This document shows positions 1-7,953 of a stretch of DNA of 21,217 nucleotides, piece by piece. The position numbers and the translations under genes were made by a program. This DNA is from Gracilariopsis chorda (lineage: Eukaryota > Rhodophyta > Florideophyceae > Gracilariales > Gracilariaceae), in the NCBI GenBank assembly GCA_003194525.1, contig NBIV01000552.1, positions 1 through 21,217 on the forward strand, in the 5' to 3' direction. How positions within the stretch are numbered: the first letter of the stretch is position 1; every line of letters begins with the position of its first letter. The notes beneath the pieces were generated by a model, which made no database searches, was not told where the DNA came from, and saw only the letters and a list, made by a program, of their open reading frames with translations.

Positions 1-494
1 GATCGCCCAGGGCCGTTGCATCAAAGGACTGTACTACCTATGTACCGCGATTGAAGTACCAGAAGACATGGACAACGCACTTGTGACTGACCTGTCACTA
101 TGGCCATGCTCGAATGGCTCATGTGAATGTGGATGTATCAAACATATGGCTCGTAACGGTGTTGTGTCAGGGCTGAATGTGGACTTGAATCAATCGATGG
201 ATGTGTGTGACTCTTGTGTAGTGGAAAATCTACACGTGCTCCAACTCCCAAGCAAGGGGGGAACGGGCTTTGCACCCATTGGACCTAGTGCATTCGGACA
301 TTTGTGGTCCAATCCAAGTAGGTTCCTTGGGAGGTTCACCGCTACTTCGTCACATTCATCGATGATCACTCCCGTTTTTGCTTCTTGTACATGCTCAAGA
401 CCAAGGATGAGGTGTTCCACGTGTTCGTGAAGTGGCTCAAAATGGTTCAAAATCAGAGTGACCGACATGTGAAACCATCACCGCACGTGAGTCT
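1..494 (+). pseudogene. A2 pol, frameshifted 5' stretch (pre-integrase zinc finger and start of integrase core)
   Basis: This stretch aligns base for base with the intact family A pol at 3688-4140 and 17176-17570, but carries six single-base indels. They are an extra C near 104, a missing G near 136, a missing G near 224, one G short in a G run near 261, an extra C near 340, and a missing A near 474. Without them it would encode the HHCC finger (WHARMAH...CDSC) and the first integrase Asp (VHSD). Substitutions are almost absent, so the damage is purely in length. Either the copy is broken or the first 500 bases are poorly read. The frame is open again from about 475. Confidence 0.75.
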
Positions 495-2888
495 GTGCTA
501 CATGCGTTACGCACAGACAATGCTGGTGAATATGTGTCAAAGAAGTTTTCACAAGAGCTTGAACGTCACGGTATTGAACATCAGCGAACGGTGCCTTACA
601 ATCCACATCAGAATGGTCTGGCCGAACGGTTCAACCGAACACTCATGGACTTGGTGAGATCGATGCTGCATCACAAGAAACTGCCAAAGAGCTTCTGGGC
701 TGAAGCATTGAACGTTGCAGTGTATGTGCGCAATCGAGTCACCTGCAAGGCCCTTCCGAGTGACGTGACACCACTCGAGATGTGGAGTGGATATGAACCT
801 GACTTGAGCAATCTGCGTGTGTTCGGTAGCCGGTGCTGGTACAAAGTGGTGGACCACAAGCTGAAGAAGCTGGAGCAACGTGCCATGGAGGCGATCTTTA
901 TTGGGTACACATCTGGATCGAACGGTTATAAACTGTGGGATGCGCAAAAGAAGAAGGTGGTTGTGTCGAGAGATGTGAGGTTTGACGAATGTAGTGGTTC
1001 AGATCAAGGTACTGACCACGTTGATGATGACGAGTATGCTGAGATCGACATCTCAGACAAGCCGAAATCAAACATCACCTCCACCTCTACTAAACCCACC
1101 GATGCTGCCCAAGTTGAACCCGCTGCACCAGATACTCCACCAGAAGAAGCTTCAGGCAGTGGCCACGATGAGCTCACAGCTGAGACAGAAGTTGAGCCAG
1201 ATGTACCAGATCCACCACCACTTCGGAGATCCACTCGTGAGCGTAGAGCGCCTACCTCGTGGTGGCGCGGAACTGCCCTACTCACTGCCAGTGATGACGT
1301 CCCATCCTCATACTCCGATGCAGTGTCACGTCCTGATTCAAAAGCGTGGACCAAGGCCATGAACAGTGAGTACGAGTCTCTGATGGAGCATGACACATGG
1401 GAGTTAGTGCCAAGGCCAGCTGACAGCAACGTGATATCATCCAAGTGGGTATTTGTGCAAAAATATGAGGCTGGCGACAACGATGAACCGACAGTGAGGT
1501 ACAAGGCTCGTGTGGTGGCTCGAGGGTTTCTGCAGATCGAAGGTGTAGACTTCTCCGAGACGTATGCACCAGTGGTCAAATTCACATCCATTAGAATGAT
1601 TCTGTCCATTGTAGCAGTGCAGGACTATCATCTGCACCAGATGGATGTGAAGACTGCATTCTTGAATGGCGACCTGGAAGAGACTGTGTACATGGAGCAG
1701 CCGGACGGATTCATCAAACCTGGGAACGAGGACTTGGTATGCCTTCTCAAGAAAGCCATCTATGGGCTACGACAGGCATCAAGGCAGTGGTTTGCAAAGA
1801 TGTACTTGTTCCTCGTTGGTTGGATGGGTCTGAAGCCAAACGTCGCAGACGAGTGCGTCTACACCGGAGAGGTACTGGGAGCGCTTGTGATCATTGCTCT
1901 TTATGTGGACGACTTGCTCATTGCGAGTCCAAGTATGGAGACAATGAATCGCGTAAAGCGTGAACTGTCAAAACGTTTTCAGATGAAGGATCTCAGTGAA
2001 GCGCGCATGGTACTTGGGTTCGAGATCCATCGTGATCGATCCAAAAGACAGCTGTACCTGACACAGTCTGCATACACGCGTAAGGTCTTAGAACGTTTTG
2101 GCATGTTGCAATGCAAACCAATGGACACTCCCATGGACTCCGGTGCTGACCTCACTAAGGTAGAAGGGCCTCTGACGAACATCCCGTATCGCCAGGTGAT
2201 CGGTTGTCTGATGTATCTCTCTGTTGGCACTCGACCGGACATCTCGTTTGCAGTGTCCAAGCTAGCCAAGTATGTCGAGAAACCTGGAGAGACTCATTGG
2301 AAAGCGGTCAAGCGTGTTCTGCGTTACCTCTATGGCACTCGCTCCCTCGGACTTACTTATGGCACCACGACTGATACTCAGCTGTATGGATACGTAGACT
2401 CTGACTGGGCAGGTGATACATCCAACCGCAAGTCCACCAGTGGGTATGTGTTCATGATGTGCGGTGCTCCTGTGTCTTGGAGCTCGCGCCAACAGGAAGT
2501 AGTTGCATTGTCTAGCGCTGAGGCTGAGTATGTGAGTCTGTGCAGTGGGACGAAGGAAGCGATCTGGCTGAGACGACTGTGGAGTGGCATTGGCAACGCA
2601 AGTGGACTACACGTGGATGAGTCAGTGACGCTAATGGTTGAGCCCACAACTGTGTACGTGGACAACCAAGGTTGCATCGACCTTGCTCGAAATGGAGTTG
2701 TGAACAAGCGTACTAAGCACATTGATATTCGCTTTCACTTCACCAGAGAGGCTCTACGCGACAAAGCCGTCCAGTTGCAGTACTGTTCCACGGAAGACAT
2801 GGTTGCCGATATGCTGACGAAAGCGCTCGGTCGAGTTAAGCTGGCAAGGTTCCGCGGTGACTGTGGCTTGCTCCCCTTAGACCTTTGA
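495..2888 (+). CDS. A2 pol polyprotein, 3' part: integrase C-half, reverse transcriptase, RNase H
   Basis: Open frame of 797 codons. The first codon is GTG, not ATG; position 495 only marks where the frame is convenient, and the frame really continues upstream to the last indel near 474. Numbering from 495, integrase keeps its second Asp (D8, RTDN) and Glu (E44, GLAERFNR), spaced DD35E. Then come the GAG-like tail (LRVFGSRCW, NGYKLWDA), an acidic Ser/Thr/Pro linker (about 165-250), and the copia reverse transcriptase with D384 (QMDVKTAFLNGD) and YVDD at 470-473. Last is RNase H with D635 (YVDSDWAG), E676 (SSAEAEY), D723 (VDNQ) and KHIDIRFHF. It ends in TGA just before the polypurine tract. 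It is over 98% like the A3 copy. It would copy element RNA into cDNA inside virus-like particles, but without its upstream part here it cannot be judged functional. Confidence 0.9.
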   Translation: MLHALRTDNAGEYVSKKFSQELERHGIEHQRTVPYNPHQNGLAERFNRTLMDLVRSMLHHKKLPKSFWAEALNVAVYVRNRVTCKALPSDVTPLEMWSGYEPDLSNLRVFGSRCWYKVVDHKLKKLEQRAMEAIFIGYTSGSNGYKLWDAQKKKVVVSRDVRFDECSGSDQGTDHVDDDEYAEIDISDKPKSNITSTSTKPTDAAQVEPAAPDTPPEEASGSGHDELTAETEVEPDVPDPPPLRRSTRERRAPTSWWRGTALLTASDDVPSSYSDAVSRPDSKAWTKAMNSEYESLMEHDTWELVPRPADSNVISSKWVFVQKYEAGDNDEPTVRYKARVVARGFLQIEGVDFSETYAPVVKFTSIRMILSIVAVQDYHLHQMDVKTAFLNGDLEETVYMEQPDGFIKPGNEDLVCLLKKAIYGLRQASRQWFAKMYLFLVGWMGLKPNVADECVYTGEVLGALVIIALYVDDLLIASPSMETMNRVKRELSKRFQMKDLSEARMVLGFEIHRDRSKRQLYLTQSAYTRKVLERFGMLQCKPMDTPMDSGADLTKVEGPLTNIPYRQVIGCLMYLSVGTRPDISFAVSKLAKYVEKPGETHWKAVKRVLRYLYGTRSLGLTYGTTTDTQLYGYVDSDWAGDTSNRKSTSGYVFMMCGAPVSWSSRQQEVVALSSAEAEYVSLCSGTKEAIWLRRLWSGIGNASGLHVDESVTLMVEPTTVYVDNQGCIDLARNGVVNKRTKHIDIRFHFTREALRDKAVQLQYCSTEDMVADMLTKALGRVKLARFRGDCGLLPLDL

Positions 2889-2896
2889 AGTCAGTG

Positions 2897-2908
2897 ACAG
2901 AGGGGGGG
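2897..2908 (+). other. Polypurine tract of A2
   Basis: GACAGAGGGGGG-type purine run ending exactly at the TG of the 3' LTR. In LTR elements this RNase H-resistant tract primes plus-strand DNA synthesis. The same run precedes the A3 3' LTR at 19995-20006. Confidence 0.85.
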
Positions 2909-3687
2909 TGTTGGCAGTAGTACCTGTGCTGTCACTGAAAACCAAATGTTCCGGGGAGCATGGGCTGTTTTAGAGGGTACCTCTGCAGAAGCGCATATGC
3001 GCGTGTGCTCGAACCCAACGTGAAACTGGCTTCTGATTGGCTACTGCAAATGTACATATGCAACGTGGTGCGTACAAGTGGTATGGCATAACTGGATCGG
3101 TTGGACACACCCACGTGTCCAGCTACTACAGTGGTCACAGTGTACGTTGTGTGCAGGGGGTACTGGTGAAGTGGTTGACACCTGGTACAAGTGGTACAGC
3201 AGTGGTTGGTACAATGGTAAGGTGCGCATGCACTGTCAACAGGTTTACACATGCACGGGTATATTGATGACGTGGGTGTTGTGTGCATTGCCACATGATG
3301 ACATGGCACTAACACCACAGGTTACGTGCCGACTTACCGTGACTTGTTGACTTACCGTGATGTGTTGGCATGTGCTGGCGTGTGTTGGAGTCGTGAATTT
3401 GTGCCTTGTCATGGTCATGTGTATGCACGTAACTATTACAGAACATTGGTGCGTTGGTGTGCGTTGGTGTAATGAGGTTGTGCTGAGCTGGCTATGTCAT
3501 GTTAGATGATGATTGGTAGTATTGAGTGTCCCTGCTTGGTGGTTTAGGTTTTACTTGTAGTTGGTGGTCCCACGCAATTCGAGTTTAGAGTGGTATATAA
3601 GATGTGTCTGAAGGACCTCCAAGTAAATCCAGGCTAGAGCTGGCGAACTTCCCTTCCATCCCCTCAACTTCCTTTCAACTTTCAACA
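2909..3687 (+). repeat. 3' LTR of A2 (779 bp)
   Basis: Begins TGTTGGCAG and ends TTCAACA (TG...CA). It matches both A3 LTRs (7262-8040, 20007-20785) along its length with about a dozen substitutions by eye, and it is the same length. It holds the GCGCATATGCGC palindrome (2991-3002), a tandem 18-bp repeat (3331-3366) and a TATATAA box (3594-3600). There is no coding sequence; the short frames across it are chance frames. Confidence 0.93.
3511..3600 (+). promoter_or_regulatory. Family A core promoter in the A2 3' LTR
   Basis: ATTGG (inverted CCAAT-like) at 3512-3516, a 53-bp block shared with family B LTRs, then TATATAA at 3594-3600. CCAAGTAAA follows about 20 bp downstream and is also conserved in family B. 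Lying in a 3' LTR, it would point outward into the A1 pol fragment. Function is inferred from position and conservation. Confidence 0.5.
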
Positions 3688-4499
3688 TGTACTACCTATG
3701 TACCGCGATTGAAGTACCAGAAGACATGGACAACGCACTTGTGACTGACCTGTCACTATGGCATGCTCGAATGGCTCATGTGAATGTGGATGGTATCAAA
3801 CATATGGCTCGTAACGGTGTTGTGTCAGGGCTGAATGTGGACTTGAATCAATCGATGGATGGGTGTGACTCTTGTGTAGTGGGAAAATCTACACGTGCTC
3901 CAACTCCCAAGCAAGGGGGGGAACGGGCTTTGCACCCATTGGACCTAGTGCATTCGGACATTTGTGGTCCAATCCAAGTAGGTTCCTTGGGAGGTTCACG
4001 CTACTTCGTCACATTCATCGATGATCACTCCCGTTTTTGCTTCTTGTACATGCTCAAGACCAAGGATGAGGTGTTCCACGTGTTCGTGAAGTGGCTCAAA
4101 ATGGTTCAAAATCAGAGTGACCGACATGTGAAAACCATCACCGCACGTGAGTCTGTGCTACATGCCTTACGCACAGACAATGCTGGTGAATATGTGTCAA
4201 AGAAGTTTTCACAAGAACTTGAACGTCACGGTATTGAACATCAGCGAACGGTGCCTTACAATCCACATCAGAATGGTCTGGCCGAACGGTTCAACCGAAC
4301 ACTCATGGACTTGGTGAGATCGATGCTGCATCACAAGAAACTGCCAAAGAGCTTCTGGGCTGAAGCATTGAACGTTGCAGTGTATGTGCGCAATCGAGTC
4401 ACCTGCAAGGCCGTTCCAAGTGACGTGACACCACTCGTGTTGATGTTAGCACGTAGTCGAGTGCCGGGTAGTACTGGGACATCATGGTGCAACACTTGA
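3687..4499 (+). CDS. A1 integrase fragment, chimeric frame
   Basis: The native family A part is 3688-4437 and encodes about 250 residues. It holds the pre-integrase HHCC finger (WHARMAH ... CDSC), integrase core Asp (VHSD), second Asp (RTDN) and Glu (GLAERFNR), and stops within the post-core region at SDVTPL. Unlike A2, this stretch has no indels. The ATG at 3687 is an accident of insertion: its A is the last base of the A2 LTR and its TG comes from the target site, in frame with pol. The last 21 codons (4438-4499) read into the B1 LTR and are not native. One residue differs from A2 and A3 (Gly for Val before CDSC). It has no RT or RNase H here; the rest of A1 pol should lie beyond B1. Unlikely to be functional. 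Confidence 0.7.
   Translation: MYYLCTAIEVPEDMDNALVTDLSLWHARMAHVNVDGIKHMARNGVVSGLNVDLNQSMDGCDSCVVGKSTRAPTPKQGGERALHPLDLVHSDICGPIQVGSLGGSRYFVTFIDDHSRFCFLYMLKTKDEVFHVFVKWLKMVQNQSDRHVKTITARESVLHALRTDNAGEYVSKKFSQELERHGIEHQRTVPYNPHQNGLAERFNRTLMDLVRSMLHHKKLPKSFWAEALNVAVYVRNRVTCKAVPSDVTPLVLMLARSRVPGSTGTSWCNT
3688..4437 (+). mobile_element. Family A element copy A1, pol fragment (host layer of the nest)
   Basis: Internal family A sequence from the protease/integrase linker to the integrase C-terminus, with no LTR in view. Its left edge is the end of the A2 LTR and its right edge is the start of the B1 LTR after CCACTCG. The five bases ACTCG (4433-4437) should recur beyond the far 3' LTR of B1, outside the window. 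A1 is therefore interrupted by both A2 and B1. Confidence 0.85.
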
Positions 4500-5248
4500 A
4501 AACAAAGTTTCATATAACGGAGGGCTGTTTTTGGGACCTGCTTTACAAAAGCGCATATGCGTGTGTTCTCAAACCCAACGTGAAACGGGCATATGATTGG
4601 CTACTGCAAACACTCATATGCAACGTATTGGTTACAAGTGTTATGCATTCTATGGGCTCTTGGCACGGAACTGGCCACTTGGCATAAGGTGAATGGGTAT
4701 GGTACTGAAGAATATGTGTGGCTACATGTGGTTTACAGGTATATGGAAGTGTGTCATGTGTGCGGTTGTGCAAGCAGGCACGTGCCATGCACGCAACACA
4801 CCTAGGGTATGTACATGGATGCGGTGGCATGTGTATTTGTGCTTTGTCATTGTCATGATGATGCGAGTAAGTGTTTATACAGTGCTGCAACATGCTGGCA
4901 CATTGTTGGCGTGTCCGGTTCACTTATTGTGCGTTGCTGGCTACTTGGTTCACTTGGTCTGCATTGTTGTAATGTGTTGTTATGTTGTTATGCATGGTTG
5001 TACTTGGCTGTAATCAGTGTGTGCAACCCTTATTGTGTTATGTTTGTTTATGATTGGTAGTATTGGGTGTCCCCACTTAGTGGTATAGGGTTTTCTTGTA
5101 GTTGTAGTGTGACGTAGAGGTGCTATATAACACGCTGAAGTTGCACTACCAAGTAAACTCGCCCCAAGACTGGCAACCTTCACTGCTTCTTTTTCTTCTT
5201 TCTTTGTTCTACAGATCCGCCGTAGCCCAACTAACATTACAATCATCA
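4438..5248 (+). repeat. 5' LTR of B1 (811 bp)
   Basis: Begins TGTTGATGTTAGCACG and ends CAATCATCA, followed at once by the primer-binding site. It is the same length as both B2 LTRs and differs by about five bases by eye, among them the CAATCATCA end (CTATCATCA in B2). It includes a CGCATATGCG palindrome (4552-4561) and a TATA box (5124-5130). Several blocks match family A LTRs, notably 4521-4640 and 5052-5104. Confidence 0.93.
5052..5130 (+). promoter_or_regulatory. Family B core promoter in B1 5' LTR
   Basis: GATTGG at 5052-5057 starts a 53-bp block about 89% identical to family A (7864-7916). TATATAA lies at 5124-5130 and CCAAGTAAA at about 5148-5156, the likely start region for element RNA. 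U3, R and U5 limits cannot be set from sequence alone. Confidence 0.55.
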
Positions 5249-5262
5249 GGTTATGGGCCCAG
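5249..5262 (+). other. Primer-binding site of B1 (half initiator tRNA-Met)
   Basis: GGTTATGGGCCCAG follows the LTR with no gap. Its complement, CTGGGCCCATAACC, is the anticodon-stem and loop region of eukaryotic initiator tRNA-Met (CAU anticodon inside), not the 3' acceptor end. This is the arrangement known for Drosophila copia and yeast Ty5, which are primed by a 5' half of that tRNA. Confidence 0.85.
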
Positions 5263-5619
5263 AGCGTCGATTCTTTGCAGACGTCGCGCTTTACTAATTC
5301 TTTTATTTGCGTTCTACGAAGCTGTTCTTGCGAGAAGTTTTGCGTATCTTGTGGAGGTACAGTTGTTGTGGTGAAAGTAGGCAAAGCGTTCAGAGACCCC
5401 TTCTCTGGTAAGCCGACCTGCGCCTGTTCCGATCCCTGCATCTGTGCTTCAGCGCACAAGGAAGACCGCGCTATTTTCCTGCAAGTGTCTAGCAGGGGTT
5501 AACTGGTGAACGCTTATCGCGACAGCTACTAACCTCCCTGGGACGACACGTAGGGATTATAAAGCCCCTCGTTCTGAAGTGCGCAGAACAGGGTAGGTCA
5601 CGAAGAATTTCGTACCTCA

Positions 5620-5694
5620 CCTGGAGAGAGTTACCAGGGTCCAGGGGTTCAACCCTTAGGGTAGCGGAGATAGTATCTCCCGTCAGTGCGCCCG
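5620..5694 (+). promoter_or_regulatory. Structured leader element shared with family A (B1 copy)
   Basis: Stem 1 is CCTGG/CCAGG (5620-5638). Stem 2 is the GGGT/ACCC hairpin in 5644-5655. Stem 3 holds GGAGAT-AGT-ATCTCC inside a longer GGG...CCC pairing (5660-5693). Bases 5641-5694 match 9076-9130 of A3 at about 49 of 55 aligned columns. A packaging, dimerisation or translation signal is inferred from location only. Confidence 0.5.
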
Positions 5695-5791
5695 CTTTTA
5701 CGAAGTTAGTTTCCTTTCCGAGTGTGCTTCAGAGCTGCTCGTGAGTATACTCCAGGCGTCGAGAACCCGAACTCCGCCTGTGATTCGCGTA

Positions 5792-5805
5792 CCAGACGCG
5801 TCTGG
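5792..5805 (+). repeat. Perfect 14-bp palindrome in B1 leader
   Basis: CCAGACGCGTCTGG is its own reverse complement. It is also present in B2 at 15808-15821. Self-complementary leader loops can start RNA dimerisation in retroelements; that role is a guess here. Confidence 0.5.
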
Positions 5806-6041
5806 ACGAGCGTTGAGACTTGGTTACACGGTCTCCGCTGGCGCCCTCGCTGTTAAGTGTTGAGTATAATCCACTCCAGCATCACCCACATAGTGTGACA
5901 TCCGCTATCAGTCCAAAGCTGTACCGCCAAAACAGCCCTCTCGTCTATTCTGATAGCGATTCTAAGCATCGAGTCCCTCACTCTGCTTCATTTTCGTACC
6001 TTGTTTGTTCTAATTTCGGTTACTGAACTCGTTCTGGAACC

Positions 6042-7376
6042 ATGTCAGACTCCGAAGTTGAGTCAGAAACCACTTCTGGTGTGAAGATCCCGCGCTTCCA
6101 CGGTAAGCGGGGAGAAGATTACACCCTATGGAGACACCGTCTACGTGCTGCATGTCGTATTAAAGGTGTCTGGAATGTCGTTATGTCAAGTTTGGAGGAG
6201 TCATCTAGTGGAATAATGACACAAGCGTCTGGTTCTAGTGCTACCCAGACACCCTCCCGTACACTCGCAAAGCGCGAAAAGGCATGTGCAATCATCATTT
6301 GTGCACTTGGTGATGCCCCGTTGCGTGTAGTTATGGATGTGGATGATGACCCCGGTCGCATGCTTCAACTACTTGATGCGCGATATGCCTCAAACAGGAC
6401 AGTGTCTCGTATAGCCGTGCAGACTCAGCTGTTCAGAATGTCGTATAATGGCCAAAACATGTCCGAATTCGTGGACCAGTTTGCCTCTCTGTTCTCGCAG
6501 CTGGACCGCATGGGCAAAGATGCCGCCATACCAGAGTCTCACAAGGCACCTATGCTTCTGGCATCTATTGACCCCAACTGCTCATTGGAATCAACTGCAG
6601 CAGCACTGAGGACCAAGGAGATCTCGGAACTGACCTGGGACTATGTAGCAACAACCCTAATTGATGAATATAATGCTCGTCAAATGGGGTCAAGCAGTTC
6701 TGGTAGAGGGCGCAATCGCAAGAAGAACAAGAACAGGGGTGGTTCCCGTATTAGCGGACACAGCAAATTATCAAATGGTATTGAGAATGATGGTAACGCA
6801 TCAGATTCAACCACTGTGAACGACCCCACTGGTCGTGCATATGCTGCTGGAAACAAAAATGGGTACCACTGCACCTTTTGTGACCGCGATGGACACACCC
6901 AGGACCGTTGTCACATGAATCCGGACAATCCTGACAACCATTTACCACAAGCTATCTTGGATCAGCTAAGGCTAAATGCAGTCGAAAAGCCTAAACGTTC
7001 CGCCAAGTCATCGCGGAAAGCATCCAAGGTTGAGATTGCTGGAGTCGCAGGTGAAAAGTCATCAGTGGTACCACCGGTTAATGAGTGCATTGACACATAT
7101 GCAGACAGTGGCGCTACGTCTCATTTCTTTTGTTCGGTGTCGGCGTTCGTCCCAACCACAATGTTCGACATACCACATAGGACAATTGAACTAGCTGACA
7201 ACACCACGGTCACTGCCACGCAACAAGGAGATGTGGTATTACCGTTTGTGGATGTCAATCTTGTTGGCAGTAGTACCTGTGCTGTCACTGAAAACCAAAT
7301 GTTCCGGGGAGCATGGGCTGTTTTAGAGGGTACCTCTGCAAAAGCGCATATGCGCGTGTGCGCGAACCCAACGTGA
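6042..7376 (+). CDS. B1 gag-pol, N-terminal part: Gag, zinc knuckle, protease; disrupted by A3
   Basis: The native part is 6042-7261, 406 codons plus two bases. The ATG follows a leader with no better upstream start and is the same in B2. Residues 1-215 form a copia-type Gag (DYTLWRHRLRAAC, a UBN2-like capsid region). A basic patch (GRGRNRKKNKNR, about 221-232) precedes a CCHC knuckle, C277-X2-C-X4-H-X4-C290, that would bind element RNA. The aspartic protease motif is DSGA at 355-358. From 7262 the frame reads 38 codons into the A3 LTR and stops, giving a 444-residue chimera with Gag and the front of protease but no integrase, RT or RNase H. It differs from B2 at residue 51 (Leu for Ser). The remainder of this gene begins at 20786. 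It might still yield capsid protein but not an autonomous element. Confidence 0.88.
   Translation: MSDSEVESETTSGVKIPRFHGKRGEDYTLWRHRLRAACRIKGVWNVVMSSLEESSSGIMTQASGSSATQTPSRTLAKREKACAIIICALGDAPLRVVMDVDDDPGRMLQLLDARYASNRTVSRIAVQTQLFRMSYNGQNMSEFVDQFASLFSQLDRMGKDAAIPESHKAPMLLASIDPNCSLESTAAALRTKEISELTWDYVATTLIDEYNARQMGSSSSGRGRNRKKNKNRGGSRISGHSKLSNGIENDGNASDSTTVNDPTGRAYAAGNKNGYHCTFCDRDGHTQDRCHMNPDNPDNHLPQAILDQLRLNAVEKPKRSAKSSRKASKVEIAGVAGEKSSVVPPVNECIDTYADSGATSHFFCSVSAFVPTTMFDIPHRTIELADNTTVTATQQGDVVLPFVDVNLVGSSTCAVTENQMFRGAWAVLEGTSAKAHMRVCANPT
7257..7261 (+). repeat. Target site duplication of A3, left copy
   Basis: AATCT directly before the A3 5' LTR; it is repeated at 20786-20790 directly after the 3' LTR. 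B2 has a single AATCT at the matching place, which shows the empty site. Confidence 0.95.
7344..7355. promoter_or_regulatory. Conserved U3 palindrome GCGCATATGCGC
   Basis: A perfect 12-bp palindrome in every family A LTR (2991-3002, 7344-7355, 20089-20100). Its 10-bp core CGCATATGCG is also in every family B LTR (4552-4561, 11167-11176, 17052-17061). It sits inside a roughly 100-bp block shared by both families. Symmetry suggests a dimeric regulator site; no factor can be named. Confidence 0.4.
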
Positions 7377-7683
7377 AACTGGCTTCTGATTGGCTACTGC
7401 AAATGTACATATGCAACGTGGTGCGTACAAGTGGTATGGCATAACTGGATCGGTTGGACACACCCACGTGTCCAGCTACTACAGTGGTCACAGTGTACGT
7501 TGTGTGCAGGGGATACTGATGAAGTGGTTGACACCTGGTACAAGTGGTACAGCAGTGGTTGGTACAATGGTAAGGTGCGCATGCACTGTCAACAGGTTTA
7601 CACATGCACGGGTATATTGATGACGTGGGTGTTGTGTGCATTGCCACATGATGACATGGCACTAACACCACAGGTTACGTGCC

Positions 7684-7719
7684 GACTTACCGTGACGTGT
7701 TGACTTACCGTGATGTGTT
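7684..7719 (+). repeat. Two tandem 18-bp units in family A LTR
   Basis: Units 7684-7701 and 7702-7719 both read GACTTACCGTGA-N-GTGTT apart from a C/T change. The same pair is at 3331-3366 and 20428-20463. It is absent from family B LTRs. Confidence 0.7.
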
Positions 7720-7863
7720 GGCATGTGCTGGCGTGTGTTGGAGTCGTGAATTTGTGCCTTGTCATGGTCATGTGTATGCACGTAACTATTACAGAACATT
7801 GGTGCGTTGGTGTGCGTTGGTGTAATGAGGTTGTGCTGAGCTGGCTATGTCATGTTAGATGAT

Positions 7864-7953
7864 GATTGGTAGTATTGAGTGTCCCTGCTTAGTGGTTTAG
7901 GTTTTACTTGTAGTTGGTGTTCCCGCGCAATTCGAGTTTAGAGTGGTATATAA
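7864..7953 (+). promoter_or_regulatory. Core promoter of A3 (5' LTR)
   Basis: GATTGG at 7864, the 53-bp block shared with family B, then TATATAA at 7947-7953, with CCAAGTAAA at about 7972-7980. Being in the 5' LTR, this would drive the full-length A3 RNA, which now runs into antisense B2. Confidence 0.55.

Larger units (their letters stand above)
1..3687 (+). mobile_element. Copia-type LTR retrotransposon, family A, copy A2 (3' part only)
   Basis: The 3' half of a family A element: pol from just after the protease region, polypurine tract and 3' LTR. The 5' part lies before the window. The LTR ends in CAACA and is followed directly by TGTACTACC, which is internal pol sequence of the same family (same as 10427-10435). 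An ordinary element would show the primer-binding site or unrelated flank here, so the simplest reading is that A2 inserted into another A copy (A1) with a TGTAC target duplication. The left duplication is not in view, so this is inferred from one junction. Confidence 0.85.
5263..6041 (+). other. B1 untranslated leader
   Basis: About 780 nt between primer-binding site and gag ATG with no convincing gene. It contains an imperfect hairpin with ACGAA/TTCGT and AGGT/ACCT arms (5595-5617), a three-stem element shared with family A (5620-5694), and a perfect 14-bp palindrome (5792-5805). A 68-codon frame (5820-6026) has no recognisable similarity. The same leader is found inverted in B2 at 15572-16350. 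Confidence 0.75.
4438..7261 (+). mobile_element. Copia-type LTR retrotransposon, family B, copy B1, 5' part
   Basis: 5' LTR, primer-binding site, leader and the first 1220 nt of gag-pol. It is cut at 7261 by A3 and resumes after 20790 in the same frame, running off the window end. Compared with B2 (14352-17175, opposite strand) it has exactly the same length, 2824 bp, and only a handful of substitutions. Confidence 0.92.

Noticed and set aside
1004..1609. 201-codon antisense frame, repeated at 18102-18707
   Set aside because: It lies opposite the pol linker and RT, is Ser-rich from the complementary codons, and recurs only because the element does. A shadow of pol.
2932..3318. Frames of 60-130 codons on both strands in the LTRs, repeated in each copy
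   Set aside because: They recur because LTRs recur, overlap each other on both strands, and are Cys/His/Thr-rich from GT/CA-rich DNA; no domain.
2909..3687. Solo LTR
   Set aside because: It is preceded by a polypurine tract and complete pol end, so it is the 3' LTR of A2.
5249..5262. tRNA gene fragment
   Set aside because: Only 14-15 bases match initiator tRNA, at the exact primer-site position; no cloverleaf.
5820..6026. 68-codon frame just before B1 gag (also in B2)
   Set aside because: B1 and B2 are near-identical, so conservation says nothing. No recognisable protein; could at most be an upstream frame.
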